NCBI GenBank assembly: GCA_964507825.1
Contig: CAZDQM010000001.1
Coordinates: 1 to 14,867, forward strand
DNA: 14,867 bases
Reading direction: 5' to 3'
Origin: JAWVZS01 sp964507825
GTDB lineage: Archaea; Thermoproteota; Nitrososphaeria; Nitrososphaerales; Nitrosopumilaceae
The translations under genes were made by a program, and so were the position numbers. A model generated the notes under the pieces. It worked only from the letters and a program-made list of their open reading frames with translations. It had not been told where the DNA came from and searched no databases. Positions 6,775-13,660 of the stretch are shown piece after piece (the first letter of the stretch is position 1; every line of letters begins with the position of its first letter).

Positions 6775-8235
6775 ATGTATCGTTCCCGTCTTGGCAACAA
6801 ACTAGACGAGATTACACTAGATTATGTATCTTCCATAAAGGACGATATGGAAATTGCTGATTATGACATTGTTGGAAGTCAGGCACACGTGGTAATGTTG
6901 CATAATAATGATATAATTTCAAGGGGTGATGCAAAGAAAATTCTCACGGTATTAGAGGATCTAAAAAAGAACGGGCTTGGTACCGAGGCGGACACCGAAG
7001 ACATTCATGAGTTAATCGAGACCATTGTCGTTAAAAATGCAGGATCTGCAAGTGGAGGCAAGATGCATACTGCACGTTCTAGGAACGATCAGGTTGCGCT
7101 TGACATCAGGATGAAGATTCGTGACGACATCAATATTTTGTGCAATTGCCTCCTTGACGCCGCCGAGGCTCTGGTATCCGTCGCCCAGAAGCACCATAAG
7201 ACCATCATGCCACTGTACACGCATCTGCAGCAGGCTCAGGCTGGAACCTTTTCCCACTATCTACTGGCTCATGCAGACGCATTATTACGGGATCTAGACA
7301 GGTTCTCCGAATGCTATGTCCGAGTCAACCAGAGTCCGCTGGGCGCGGGACCGGTCGGCGGCACTAGCATACCAATTGACAGGGATGCCACATCCCAAAT
7401 GCTAGGATTTGACGGCCTCGTTGAGAATTCCATAGATGCCACAAGCACGCGGGATTTTGTGGCCGAGTTTGTAGGCAATACGGCAATCATGATGACCAAC
7501 CTGAGTCGAATGGCAGAAGACTTGGTCATCTGGTCGACTGCGGAATTTTCATTCATTGAACTATCTGACGAGTTCACGTCACCATCAAGCGTCATGCCGC
7601 ATAAGAAGAATCCAGACATACTAGAACTAACACGCGGAAAGACCGCGGGTGTGATAGGCGGCCTAGTAGAAATCCTGTCTGCCGTAAAGGGCCTAGCGAC
7701 CGGATACGGACGCGATCTACAGCAAATCAAACCATCCGTCTGGTCTGCATCACGGACTTCGATTGCCGCACTGCTTGTGGTAAAATCCATGCTGTTGACG
7801 ATGTCTGTAAACAAAAAGAGGATGAAAAAAGCCGCGGATGACAGTTATTTGATTGCACTAGATATTGCAGAAAAACTCGTACAAAACAAGATTCCCTTTA
7901 GGACCGCGCATAAAATCACGGGTCGTCTAGTACAGGCCGCACATATGAAAAACCAGCGGCTTGCCAAGCTCACGCTTGGACAAATTCGAGACTCTGTATC
8001 AGATACGGGAGTTGATGCAAAGTTGATATCCGATATAATCAAATCTACAACCGTATCTTCGTCGTTGCGTGAGCGTATCTCTCGCGGCTCATCAGGACAT
8101 GCAGAGCAAAGGCGTATGATTGCGCATCGTACAGAGTGCATCAATGCGCAGCGCTCAAACATAGGCAGTCGTGAGAGTGCCGTCCGTAGATCCCTCGATG
8201 GTCTTGAGGCGCGAATCAAGGAATTAATACAATAG
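6775..8235 (+). CDS. argH: Argininosuccinate lyase
   Basis: A 486-residue enzyme of the aspartase/fumarase superfamily cleaving argininosuccinate to arginine and fumarate, the last step of arginine synthesis. Key parts are 'HTARSRNDQ' (98-106); 'PLYTHLQQAQ' with His150 of the proton relay; 'QSPLGAGPVGGTSIPIDR' (186-203); and the mobile loop 'SPSSVMPHKKNPD' (269-281) carrying the catalytic Ser271. In that loop His276 replaces the Gln more usual in ArgH (MPQKKNP); adenylosuccinate lyases often have His or Tyr there, but the TARSRND and GAGPVGGT blocks are ArgH-like. Length is normal (about 450-500). Start ATG 6775 is fixed by the TATA box 25 bases upstream. An upstream in-frame ATG at 6742 would begin before that box. 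It ends in TAG just before an insertion sequence. Confidence 0.95.
   Translation: MYRSRLGNKLDEITLDYVSSIKDDMEIADYDIVGSQAHVVMLHNNDIISRGDAKKILTVLEDLKKNGLGTEADTEDIHELIETIVVKNAGSASGGKMHTARSRNDQVALDIRMKIRDDINILCNCLLDAAEALVSVAQKHHKTIMPLYTHLQQAQAGTFSHYLLAHADALLRDLDRFSECYVRVNQSPLGAGPVGGTSIPIDRDATSQMLGFDGLVENSIDATSTRDFVAEFVGNTAIMMTNLSRMAEDLVIWSTAEFSFIELSDEFTSPSSVMPHKKNPDILELTRGKTAGVIGGLVEILSAVKGLATGYGRDLQQIKPSVWSASRTSIAALLVVKSMLLTMSVNKKRMKKAADDSYLIALDIAEKLVQNKIPFRTAHKITGRLVQAAHMKNQRLAKLTLGQIRDSVSDTGVDAKLISDIIKSTTVSSSLRERISRGSSGHAEQRRMIAHRTECINAQRSNIGSRESAVRRSLDGLEARIKELIQ
8225..8233 (+). repeat. Left copy of candidate 9-base target duplication
   Basis: TAATACAAT here recurs at 9271-9279 on the other side of the insertion sequence. 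It overlaps the last codons of argH. Confidence 0.45.
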
Positions 8236-8266
8236 TTGTATCGTACGACAATTAGTTCGCCCTAAC
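8236..8266 (+). repeat. Left terminal inverted repeat of IS481-like element
   Basis: This 31-base segment (starting TTGTAT, containing GACAATTAG and ending CTAAC) matches the reverse complement of 9248-9278 at 23 of 31 positions by hand alignment without gaps. Half of the mismatches are transitions (four of eight). Confidence 0.6.
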
Positions 8267-8317
8267 TTTAAGCGATCAGTTAAAGACTATTTTGCACCAT
8301 ACCGATCACGAAAACCC

Positions 8318-9262
8318 ATGAGAATGAGACAGAAAAGGTGGCAGATTAGTTACATCATCAACAAGTGCAAGAGGGGCAAGAAGGCGTCCAATATTGCAAA
8401 AGAGATGAAGATACGCCAGTGGTGTGTGTAGCAGCTGCTGGCCGAATTCCATGATGCCGGCGATATGCACATGCTGCAGAGTCCCGGAAGTGTGGTGCGG
8501 CCGACTAGGAAGCAGATCGAGGTAGAGCTAGAATCCCACAAGACCATGCCCGCAGGGGTCTCTAGAATTTTCAAACGCCTGCGCGGTATGGGTATAGTGA
8601 TAAGGTACAACATTGTATACCAGATCATTAAGGAGGACAGGGTGGTCACGTCATTGGCTACAAAATCGCGCATACGCAAATGGATGTGCTATGAGCGCAG
8701 GTACTCCAATGCGATGTGGCACGTGAACTGGCACGACATGAAGGATCCACGCCTGAAAGGACTCAAGACGGTCGCGTATCTGGATGATACCTCTAGGTGC
8801 GTGACGGGATTCGGACTGTATGGTGAGGCCACGGCCCACAACGGCGGGGCCGTGCTGCGCATGGCCATCGAGCGGTTTGGTAGGCCAGCCACCATACTCT
8901 CGGACAACGGAGAGCACTTTGTCACCATGCGTAACTCGCCGCCCGAAAAGACGTGGAGGCCGACTGCCTTTGAGAGCGAGCTGCTCGAGCAGGGAATATA
9001 CCTGATAAACTCAAGGTCGGATCATCCGCAGACAAACGGCAAGCTAAAGAGGTTCTTTCAGACGCTGGAAAAGGAAGTGGTACATCATGACGGAATACAA
9101 GAATACGTGGACTATTACAATGAGAGGAGGCTCCACTAGTCACTGGACATCGACAACTATGAAAAGCCACTTGAGGCATTTCATAAGAAAAAAGCCACCG
9201 AGGCGATCAGGAAAAGCAACCCGAAATGGATGAAAGAGGAGGCAGATGTTAGTGGAACCTAA
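8318..9262 (+). pseudogene. IS481-like DDE transposase with two in-frame ambers
   Basis: A single reading frame runs from ATG 8318 to TAA 9262 (314 codons) but is broken by TAG at codon 38 (8429-8431) and codon 274 (9137-9139). The N-terminus resembles a helix-turn-helix (KASNIAKEMKI), followed by an integrase core: 'WHVNWHD', 'VAYLDDTSRCVTGFG', 'ILSDNGEHF' and 'HPQTNGKLKRFF'. In this family the three catalytic acids sit in WHxDW, LxDNG/H and NGKxER. Here the first is Asn137 (AAC), the second Asp196 is kept, and the third is Lys244 (AAG). By context the first TAG replaces Gln (V-Q-Q-L) and the second a residue in 'RPHxSLD'. Loss of two catalytic residues means that even amber readthrough would not restore activity, so this is a dead copy. 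A 224-residue internal ORF from ATG 8465 carries most of the core. Confidence 0.88.
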
Positions 9263-9278
9263 TTATCATATAATACAA
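9248..9278 (-). repeat. Right terminal inverted repeat of IS481-like element
   Basis: Its reverse complement begins TTGTATTATATGATAATTAG and matches the left end at 23 of 31 positions. It overlaps the transposase stop codon, common for compact IS elements. Confidence 0.6.
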
Positions 9279-9279
9279 T
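9271..9279 (+). repeat. Right copy of candidate 9-base target duplication
   Basis: TAATACAAT is identical to 8225-8233. Because ATACAA is also the complement of the outer TTGTAT of the inverted repeat, the match could partly reflect that repeat rather than target duplication. Confidence 0.4.
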
Positions 9280-9284
9280 TAAAA

Positions 9285-10787
9285 TCAGGCCAAAAGCAGA
9301 AAGAGTGACGCCGGAACCATCACATATTCTGAAGAAATATCGAGTCGATCTTTGGATATTACCAAGCCCTTGCCACGCGTCTTGTTCAGAACCTGATACA
9401 TACCGGCGAGGTCACGTCTCGCCCTGTTTCGATATTTTACTTCTATCGGCACCACCATCTTGCCACCGTCGTCATATACAAAGTCAACCTCGCGACCCTT
9501 CTCCATATGGTAAAAGACTCTATAATGATGATCAAAATTTTGTTTGCTGGGACTGACATTAAAGGCCAGTCTTGTCAGATGGTTGGCGACAATACTCTCT
9601 ATCAACACACTCTTGTTTTCGCTTGAATCAAGGTATTCTGATGATGCATCAAAATAGTTCCTTGATGCAGTCCATCCATTGAACATGTGAAAGAAAAATG
9701 GATCGACAAAATAGATTTTTTTGTTGCGGTGAAACATGGGACTCCTACTGTCCATATTGTATCCATATATTGTAAGCAAGACAAAGAGGTTTGAGAGTGT
9801 TTGCACAGAGTCCTGTACCGTCTTGGGGGATCCGACATCTGCATTCTTGGCCATGTTGTTCCATGACGCATGGCTTCCCTGTGACTCTACAACCTCCTTG
9901 CCAATGCGTTTTAACAGATTGTTGTCCCTGCCAAGCCGTGACCACTCTCCCATGATGCTGTCCATGTATGTACTGTATACGTTTTCACGAATAGGCAAAG
10001 TCGATGCTTGGGCGTTTACGACAAAAGGAATTCCTCCGCTGTACATATATTTGGATAAAATATCGTCTAACGAGTGTTGGTGCATATGAGCGAGATCTAT
10101 TGCACGATCTACTTCACCATGTGCCAGTTTGCCGAACGTTGCAAGCCGATCCTTGGATTTGTGAAAATACGAATCCACAATCGTTCTTATCTCCGAATCC
10201 ATCGCACTGGCATACTCGGCAAACTTTAACGGAAGAAGAATTTTGTCGTGATGTTCTGTTGTGCTTCCTCTTCGTCCAGGTAGCCGTTCAATTGATCTCT
10301 GTAGATCTATTGCATCAGAACCCGTTGCCATAATGGTACTGTTTGCAATCCTGTTTCTATCCTTCAGCCATTTTATACCCTTTTGCCAGTGTGGGATGGT
10401 CGATACTTCATCTAAGAAAATGTAATGTCTCCCCTTATCCCACATACGACGTGTTAATCGATTGTAAGACTCTACTACATCGACTAGTTCACTCGGAGTC
10501 TTGCACAGATCAAATGAATAGTAGAGTATGTTCCAAGGAGATGTTCCTTTCTTCAAGAATTCGTGTATCTGTAGTTTTATCATGGTGGTTTTTCCAATCT
10601 GACGTGTGCCCCTCAATGTATACACTACAGAATTGTCGGGCTCAAAATCATAGATTATCTTGTGCATTATTCTAGGTACAATCTGCAACTTTGATCTCAT
10701 CCACGCCGTTATCTCCGGATCATAGTCAACCCAGTCAGAACCTCTCCACCATGGATTGTCCCTTATGATGTCGCCATCTGCAACCAT
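9285..10787 (-). CDS. AAA_14/DUF4143-type ATPase with nuclease-like C-terminus
   Basis: A 500-residue intact P-loop protein. Walker A GTRQIGKTT (60-68), Walker B 'IFLDE' (123-127), sensor-type 'ATGSDA' (154-159) and 'LPGRRG' (169-174) followed by 'LPLKFAEYA' are the order seen in the archaeal/bacterial AAA_14 plus DUF4143 ATPases. Near the C-terminus 'REVDFVYDDGGKMVVPIEVK' (432-451) has the D-(x)n-ExK arrangement of PD-(D/E)xK nuclease folds (Asp435, Glu449, Lys451). The family is widespread, often near mobile or defence genes; its biochemical role is not settled, and nuclease activity here is inference. ATG 10787 has no Shine-Dalgarno site and a TATA box about 24 bases upstream, within a set of 34-base repeats. 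It is the only undamaged long gene between argH and the PIN cassette, although its neighbours on both sides are broken. Confidence 0.85.
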   Translation of the reverse strand: MVADGDIIRDNPWWRGSDWVDYDPEITAWMRSKLQIVPRIMHKIIYDFEPDNSVVYTLRGTRQIGKTTMIKLQIHEFLKKGTSPWNILYYSFDLCKTPSELVDVVESYNRLTRRMWDKGRHYIFLDEVSTIPHWQKGIKWLKDRNRIANSTIMATGSDAIDLQRSIERLPGRRGSTTEHHDKILLPLKFAEYASAMDSEIRTIVDSYFHKSKDRLATFGKLAHGEVDRAIDLAHMHQHSLDDILSKYMYSGGIPFVVNAQASTLPIRENVYSTYMDSIMGEWSRLGRDNNLLKRIGKEVVESQGSHASWNNMAKNADVGSPKTVQDSVQTLSNLFVLLTIYGYNMDSRSPMFHRNKKIYFVDPFFFHMFNGWTASRNYFDASSEYLDSSENKSVLIESIVANHLTRLAFNVSPSKQNFDHHYRVFYHMEKGREVDFVYDDGGKMVVPIEVKYRNRARRDLAGMYQVLNKTRGKGLVISKDRLDISSEYVMVPASLFLLLA

Positions 10788-10792
10788 GCACT

Positions 10793-10894
10793 ACACTACT
10801 AAGTTATTTATATAAGAATTGTCTGTATACTACTAATTTATTTATAAATTAAGCATCTTCACACTGCTAACTTAGTTATATACTACTATTTTCA
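10793..10894. repeat. Three tandem 34-base repeats with TATA-like cores
   Basis: Copies start at 10793, 10827 and 10861. Their first 22 bases share the pattern ACACTACTAAxTTATTTATA: copy 1 and copy 2 agree at 18 of the first 20 positions, copy 1 and copy 3 at 19 of the first 22; the last 12 bases of each copy diverge. Each copy contains a TATA-like core, and the first one provides the ATPase promoter (TTATTTATATAAG, 10804-10816). Confidence 0.6.
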
Positions 10895-11062
10895 CGAGGC
10901 TGTCCAGTTATGTGTACATGAACATGTCTGTAAAACGTGGAATATGGAACAAGATCAGATTGCTTTCAGCAATAGGATCATCGGAGTCCATTTCCAATCA
11001 TCAGTCTCACATTAGGAACTAGGTTGTCAAGATTGGGTAGCACCGCATCGGCATCAAGTTAA

Positions 11063-11074
11063 TTTTCATATAAG
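11063..11074 (+). promoter_or_regulatory. TATA box of the broken AAA+ gene
   Basis: TTTTCATATAAG is centred about 25 bases before ATG 11094, so the promoter of this pseudogene still looks intact. Confidence 0.5.
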
Positions 11075-11093
11075 ACGCGGACATAGAGCATGC

Positions 11094-12281
11094 ATGCCCA
11101 GTCACGTAAACCCTTTCAGGCCGGGTTCGGGCCTGCTACCCCCGTATCTGGCAGGAAGGGACAGGGAGCTGGCAAGGTTCTCGCAGATGCTACAGCGGAT
11201 GCAGGAGGGACAGGTTCACAACCTTATGGTGCAGGGCCTTAGGGGCGTGGGAAAGACAGTCCTCCTGAAAGAGTTCGTCAAGATATGCACCGACAACAAG
11301 TTCCTACCAGTTACGCAGCTCCAGTTCAGTAGCAAGCACTCAGATCCCGCAGAGTTTACCCGGGCCTTGCAATACGATCTAGACAGCGCCATGGGAAACA
11401 TCTCTAGGGTGGAGAAGACAAAGCAAAAGCTGTAGGATGCCGCCCGGCATATGAAGCCGCAAAAGATCGACGTCATGGGGGTCGGATGGGAATTCAAGTA
11501 CGATCCTGCCAGCCGCGTGCCGCTGGAGATCCAGATAACCGACTATCTGGAAAAATGGTGGAAGGTCGTACAGGAAAACGGTTACGACGGAATAGTGCTT
11601 CTCTTTGACAAGTTCCACACGGTTGTCGACATAAAACCCAACAATTGGTACATACTAACGGACTTTATTGGAGCGATAAACGAGATCCAGTCCAACGGAT
11701 GCAAGTACTCGCTTGTCTTGTGCGGTCTGCCCACCCTTATGCCCAACGTCAAGGCCGCGCGCTCTTATGCCGAGAGGATGTTCGGTGTGATGAATGTATC
11801 CAACTTGGACAAAGAAGACGCCAGAGCCGCCATATCAAAGCCCTTGGAGAACACAGTCTGGCGCTTCTCAGATGACTTGGTATCGACAATCGTACGGGAC
11901 ACGGACAGTTACCCCTACTTTATCCAGTTTTTTTGTAGTGAGATCATACTTCGAGTTGGCAAAGAGCATGTTACTTTAGATGATTACGAAAAGATCAAAG
12001 ATCGACTGATAAAAGACCTCGGCCGCGACTTTTTTGACCAGCGTATCGAACCACTAAGCGCGGCACAAAGACGAGTATTGTACTCTGCGGCCTCTCTGTC
12101 TGATGTGGACTTGGAATTCTCCTCTATTCAAAAGTCGTTGGACATGGACAAGAGTCCGCTCTCTAGTCACTTGAAGCGCCTAGAAGAGAAGGGATTAATC
12201 TACAGGTCCGGGCGGGGGATTTATCGTCTTGCTATGCCACTGCTTGGCAAGTATCTGCGATTGAGGATGCAGTCAGAATAA
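11094..12281 (+). pseudogene. AAA+ ATPase with C-terminal wHTH, in-frame amber
   Basis: One frame runs from ATG 11094 to TAA 12281 (395 codons) with a single TAG at codon 114 (11433-11435). The N-terminal 'NPFRPGSGLLPPYLAGRD' is characteristic of a family of AAA_16-like ATPases found in many bacteria and some archaea. Walker A is GLRGVGKT (48-55). The Walker B strand 'GIVLLFDKFH' (166-175) reads D-K instead of the expected D-E, so the catalytic Glu is Lys173 (AAG). Residues from about 330 to the end form a winged helix ('SPLSSHLKRLEEKGLIYR', then a wing). The stop probably replaces a CAG Gln codon. If translation restarted at ATG 11451 the product would lack Walker A. Two independent losses, the stop and the Glu-to-Lys change, favour a pseudogene, but the rest of the frame is clean, so decay is recent or the protein is used in another way. 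Confidence 0.8.
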
Positions 12282-12289
12282 CCCCCCCC
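12282..12289. repeat. Eight-base C homopolymer
   Basis: A run of eight C directly follows the TAA of the AAA+ pseudogene. It marks the start of the non-coding repeat zone and is prone to length change or sequencing error. Confidence 0.6.
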
Positions 12290-12375
12290 TACAATCGTCC
12301 AAAAACTGATCTGGTGTAGACACAAGCCTACAAACCGCGCTTGGAGACCCAAAATTGACTTCCCGTGCCTGACGC

Positions 12376-12411
12376 CTACAAAGTCTACAAAGTCTACAAA
12401 GTCTACAAAGT
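12376..12411 (+). repeat. Minisatellite, four perfect 9-base copies
   Basis: CTACAAAGT is repeated four times without a mismatch. In one frame it would read (YKV)n on the plus strand and (FVD)n on the minus strand, and the period of nine keeps the frame, so a coding ancestry is possible. Confidence 0.9.
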
Positions 12412-12495
12412 TGAAGAAATTGACGACATCCCGTCCTGACGCCTCCGGAGTCTGTGCTAGGAGTCCCAAAAGTCGCTCTACCGTGCCCGGCGCCT

Positions 12496-12531
12496 GCCAA
12501 AGTCGACAAAGTCGACAACATTGACGACTTC
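12496..12531 (+). repeat. Diverged partner 9-base array
   Basis: GCCAAAGTC, GACAAAGTC, GACAACATT and GACGACTTC follow each other at a period of nine. They are related to the perfect array at 12376-12411 and occupy the same place in the second higher-order unit. Confidence 0.6.
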
Positions 12532-12545
12532 CCGTGCCTAGAGTC

Positions 12546-13248
12546 CCCCTGCGATGTGAGGGATGTAAAGTACCTGTGGCCAGCCTTGCTAATTTAGTGC
12601 CTTATCGTAATCCTTGCCGGCATCTTCGCAAGCGAGATCACACTCACTCCGTCATCATTCACGCGCAACCTCTCGGCATCTAGGACGCGCAATTCGTTGG
12701 TCTCGTCATGGCTGCCTATCACCTGCGGCCGCAGCCCGGCAAAGGCCATCAGGGACATGCGGGTGCGCGGATCAGCTGCGTTCATGATAGACTCGAGCTG
12801 CGCATGGGTGGAAACCTGCTCGTTCTCCAGCGTCACGAGGATCTTGGCGTTTGCTATATCTTGCGCCGTATGTCGACATAGTTGTACGTTAGCCAGGACT
12901 TGCGCGCCTTAACCACATATTCTATGTATCCCGGCGCGTACTTTTGCGACTCCATCCACGTCACGTTATCATGTCCTCGGCCTTTATGTTGCTCCCCCTT
13001 CCGGTCGCGACCATCTCGGCGGGGGTTATCCCGGCGTTCTTGCAGAACCAGCCGAGCCGCCTTATTCGGGAGTTGACAGTGAGCTGACTTGAGCGCGCGA
13101 GGTTCGCGTACCACCTTGCGACGTTCTCGTCTGACTCCAACAGTTTTTTTGAAGATCCCTTCAACTGCTCCTCCAAGATCACCAGTTTTGATTCAAGGCC
13201 AAATTTTTGGCCGCCGGTGCCGAGTTGCAATATAGTCATGTTAGCCAT
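12546..13248 (-). pseudogene. Tyrosine integrase fossil, frameshifted and truncated
   Basis: Read on the minus strand, three frames join into one integrase. First, from ATG 13248, 'LLESDENVARWYANLARSS' and 'RRLGWFCKNAGITPAEMV' form an N-terminal core-binding (SAM-like) domain, ending in TGA at 12961. A shift near 12965 continues as 'WMESQKYAPGYIEYVVKAR' and 'KSWLTYNYVDIRRKI', ending in TAG at 12854. A second shift near 12860 continues as 'ADPRTRMSLMAFAGLRPQVIG' (with the GLR arginine, catalytic Arg I) to TAA at 12594. After that stop the same frame goes on as 'ISKAGHRYFTSLTSQG' (12593-12546), still integrase-like, before it meets the minisatellite. The HxxR box and the Tyr nucleophile are absent. 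I recognise the family from archaeal, especially thaumarchaeal, site-specific recombinases. The start is uncertain; ATG 13239 is also possible. Confidence 0.8.
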
Positions 13249-13419
13249 GCTACATAACCTCGCGCGTGTGCGGGGCTTGCCATCCCGGACCGCAATGCCC
13301 TGTTGTACTAGGCTAATCCATTTGCATTCTGCCCGCACGAGGATCTCTGCGCCAGCTGCACGTGGCATAACCCGGAAACAGCTTCCTTGGAATATGAATG
13401 AAAAGTGGACCGGAAGGAC

Positions 13420-13441
13420 TTTGAATCCTGCAGGGTTCAAA
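13420..13441 (+). repeat. 22-base near-perfect palindrome with tRNA-Gln-like motifs
   Basis: TTTGAATCC-TGCA-GGGTTCAAA pairs over nine base pairs (one T-G) around a four-base loop. The arms resemble the anticodon side of tRNA-Gln (CTTTGAA with flanking AGGA/TCCT) and the T-loop (GGTTCAAA), but the spacing between them is five bases too short and the acceptor halves are not found, so it is not an intact tRNA gene. Confidence 0.5.
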
Positions 13442-13628
13442 CCGCATACAATGACAGAAGGTGATCGGGATGCTTGCAAACTCCTTACTAATTTTCTTTC
13501 TGATTATGCCTGTGCACCTAGCTCAATTGTTGCCGTTGCTGCGTGTTGCCGCTTCGGTAGGTGTGCAAGTAGACGGTACGCCACAGGTCTATGCCTACAT
13601 GCGATGATCCTCTTTTGAGGCAAGGAAA

Positions 13629-13638
13629 TGATTTAAAG
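13629..13638 (+). promoter_or_regulatory. TATA box of the PIN cassette
   Basis: TGATTTAAAG is centred about 27 bases before ATG 13661, indicating a leaderless transcript for the first gene of the cassette. Confidence 0.6.
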
Positions 13639-13660
13639 AGACTGCCATCAATGTAACGGC

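Larger units (their letters stand above)
8234..9270 (+). mobile_element. Decayed IS481-like insertion sequence
   Basis: About 1.04 kb, bounded by imperfect inverted ends and a candidate 9-base direct repeat, carrying one broken DDE transposase gene. It sits immediately behind the argH stop codon and seven bases from the stop of the convergent ATPase gene. Exact ends are uncertain: the inverted repeats point to 8236-9278, while the direct repeat points to 8234-9270. Either way one transposase gene between matched ends is the layout of a simple IS. Confidence 0.65.
12343..12550. repeat. Two-copy higher-order repeat (about 100-117 bases)
   Basis: Unit A (12343-12459) and unit B (12460 to about 12550) share the same order of blocks: GGAGxCCCAAAA, CCGTGCC(T/C)G(A/G)CGCCT, a 9-base array, ATTGACGACxTCCCGT, and GAGTC. 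They differ mainly in array length and point changes. The CCCGTGCC block occurs at 12362, 12430, 12481 and 12531. No continuous frame passes through both units on either strand. Confidence 0.65.
13249..13660. other. Non-coding gap between integrase fossil and PIN cassette
   Basis: No convincing gene. An open minus-strand frame extends the integrase upstream to 13479, but its composition (Cys, Arg, Phe-rich, no recognisable domain) looks non-coding. The gap holds a 22-base palindrome with tRNA-like motifs, a small CCTC-TTTT-GAGG hairpin (13609-13620) and the cassette promoter. Confidence 0.5.

Noticed and set aside
10918..11022. 34-codon plus-strand ORF (starts MNMSVKRGIWNK) between the repeats and the second ATPase
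   Set aside because: Too short, no properly spaced promoter and no family recognised; kept only as a note.
8429..11435. Reassigned or read-through amber codon (for example a pyrrolysine-like system) explaining three in-frame TAG
   Set aside because: PadR, sdhB, argH and the DUF59 gene all end in TAG at their natural C-termini, and the transposase and ATPase also lost catalytic acids, so TAG is a normal stop and these genes are decayed.
12221..12521. Two overlapping 82-residue minus-strand frames with FVD/LCR repeats
   Set aside because: They are translations of the 9-base minisatellite and overlap the end of the ATPase pseudogene; neither continues into both repeat units.
12343..12550. CRISPR array
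   Set aside because: Repeats are 9 bases with no unique spacers, and no cas genes are nearby.
13405..13445. Functional tRNA-Gln gene
   Set aside because: The spacing between anticodon arm and T-loop is five bases short, and D-arm and acceptor stem cannot be paired.
12961..13479. 172-residue minus-strand frame as one complete gene
   Set aside because: Only the part after ATG 13248 looks like protein (integrase); the upstream 77 residues have no domain-like character and include the palindrome.
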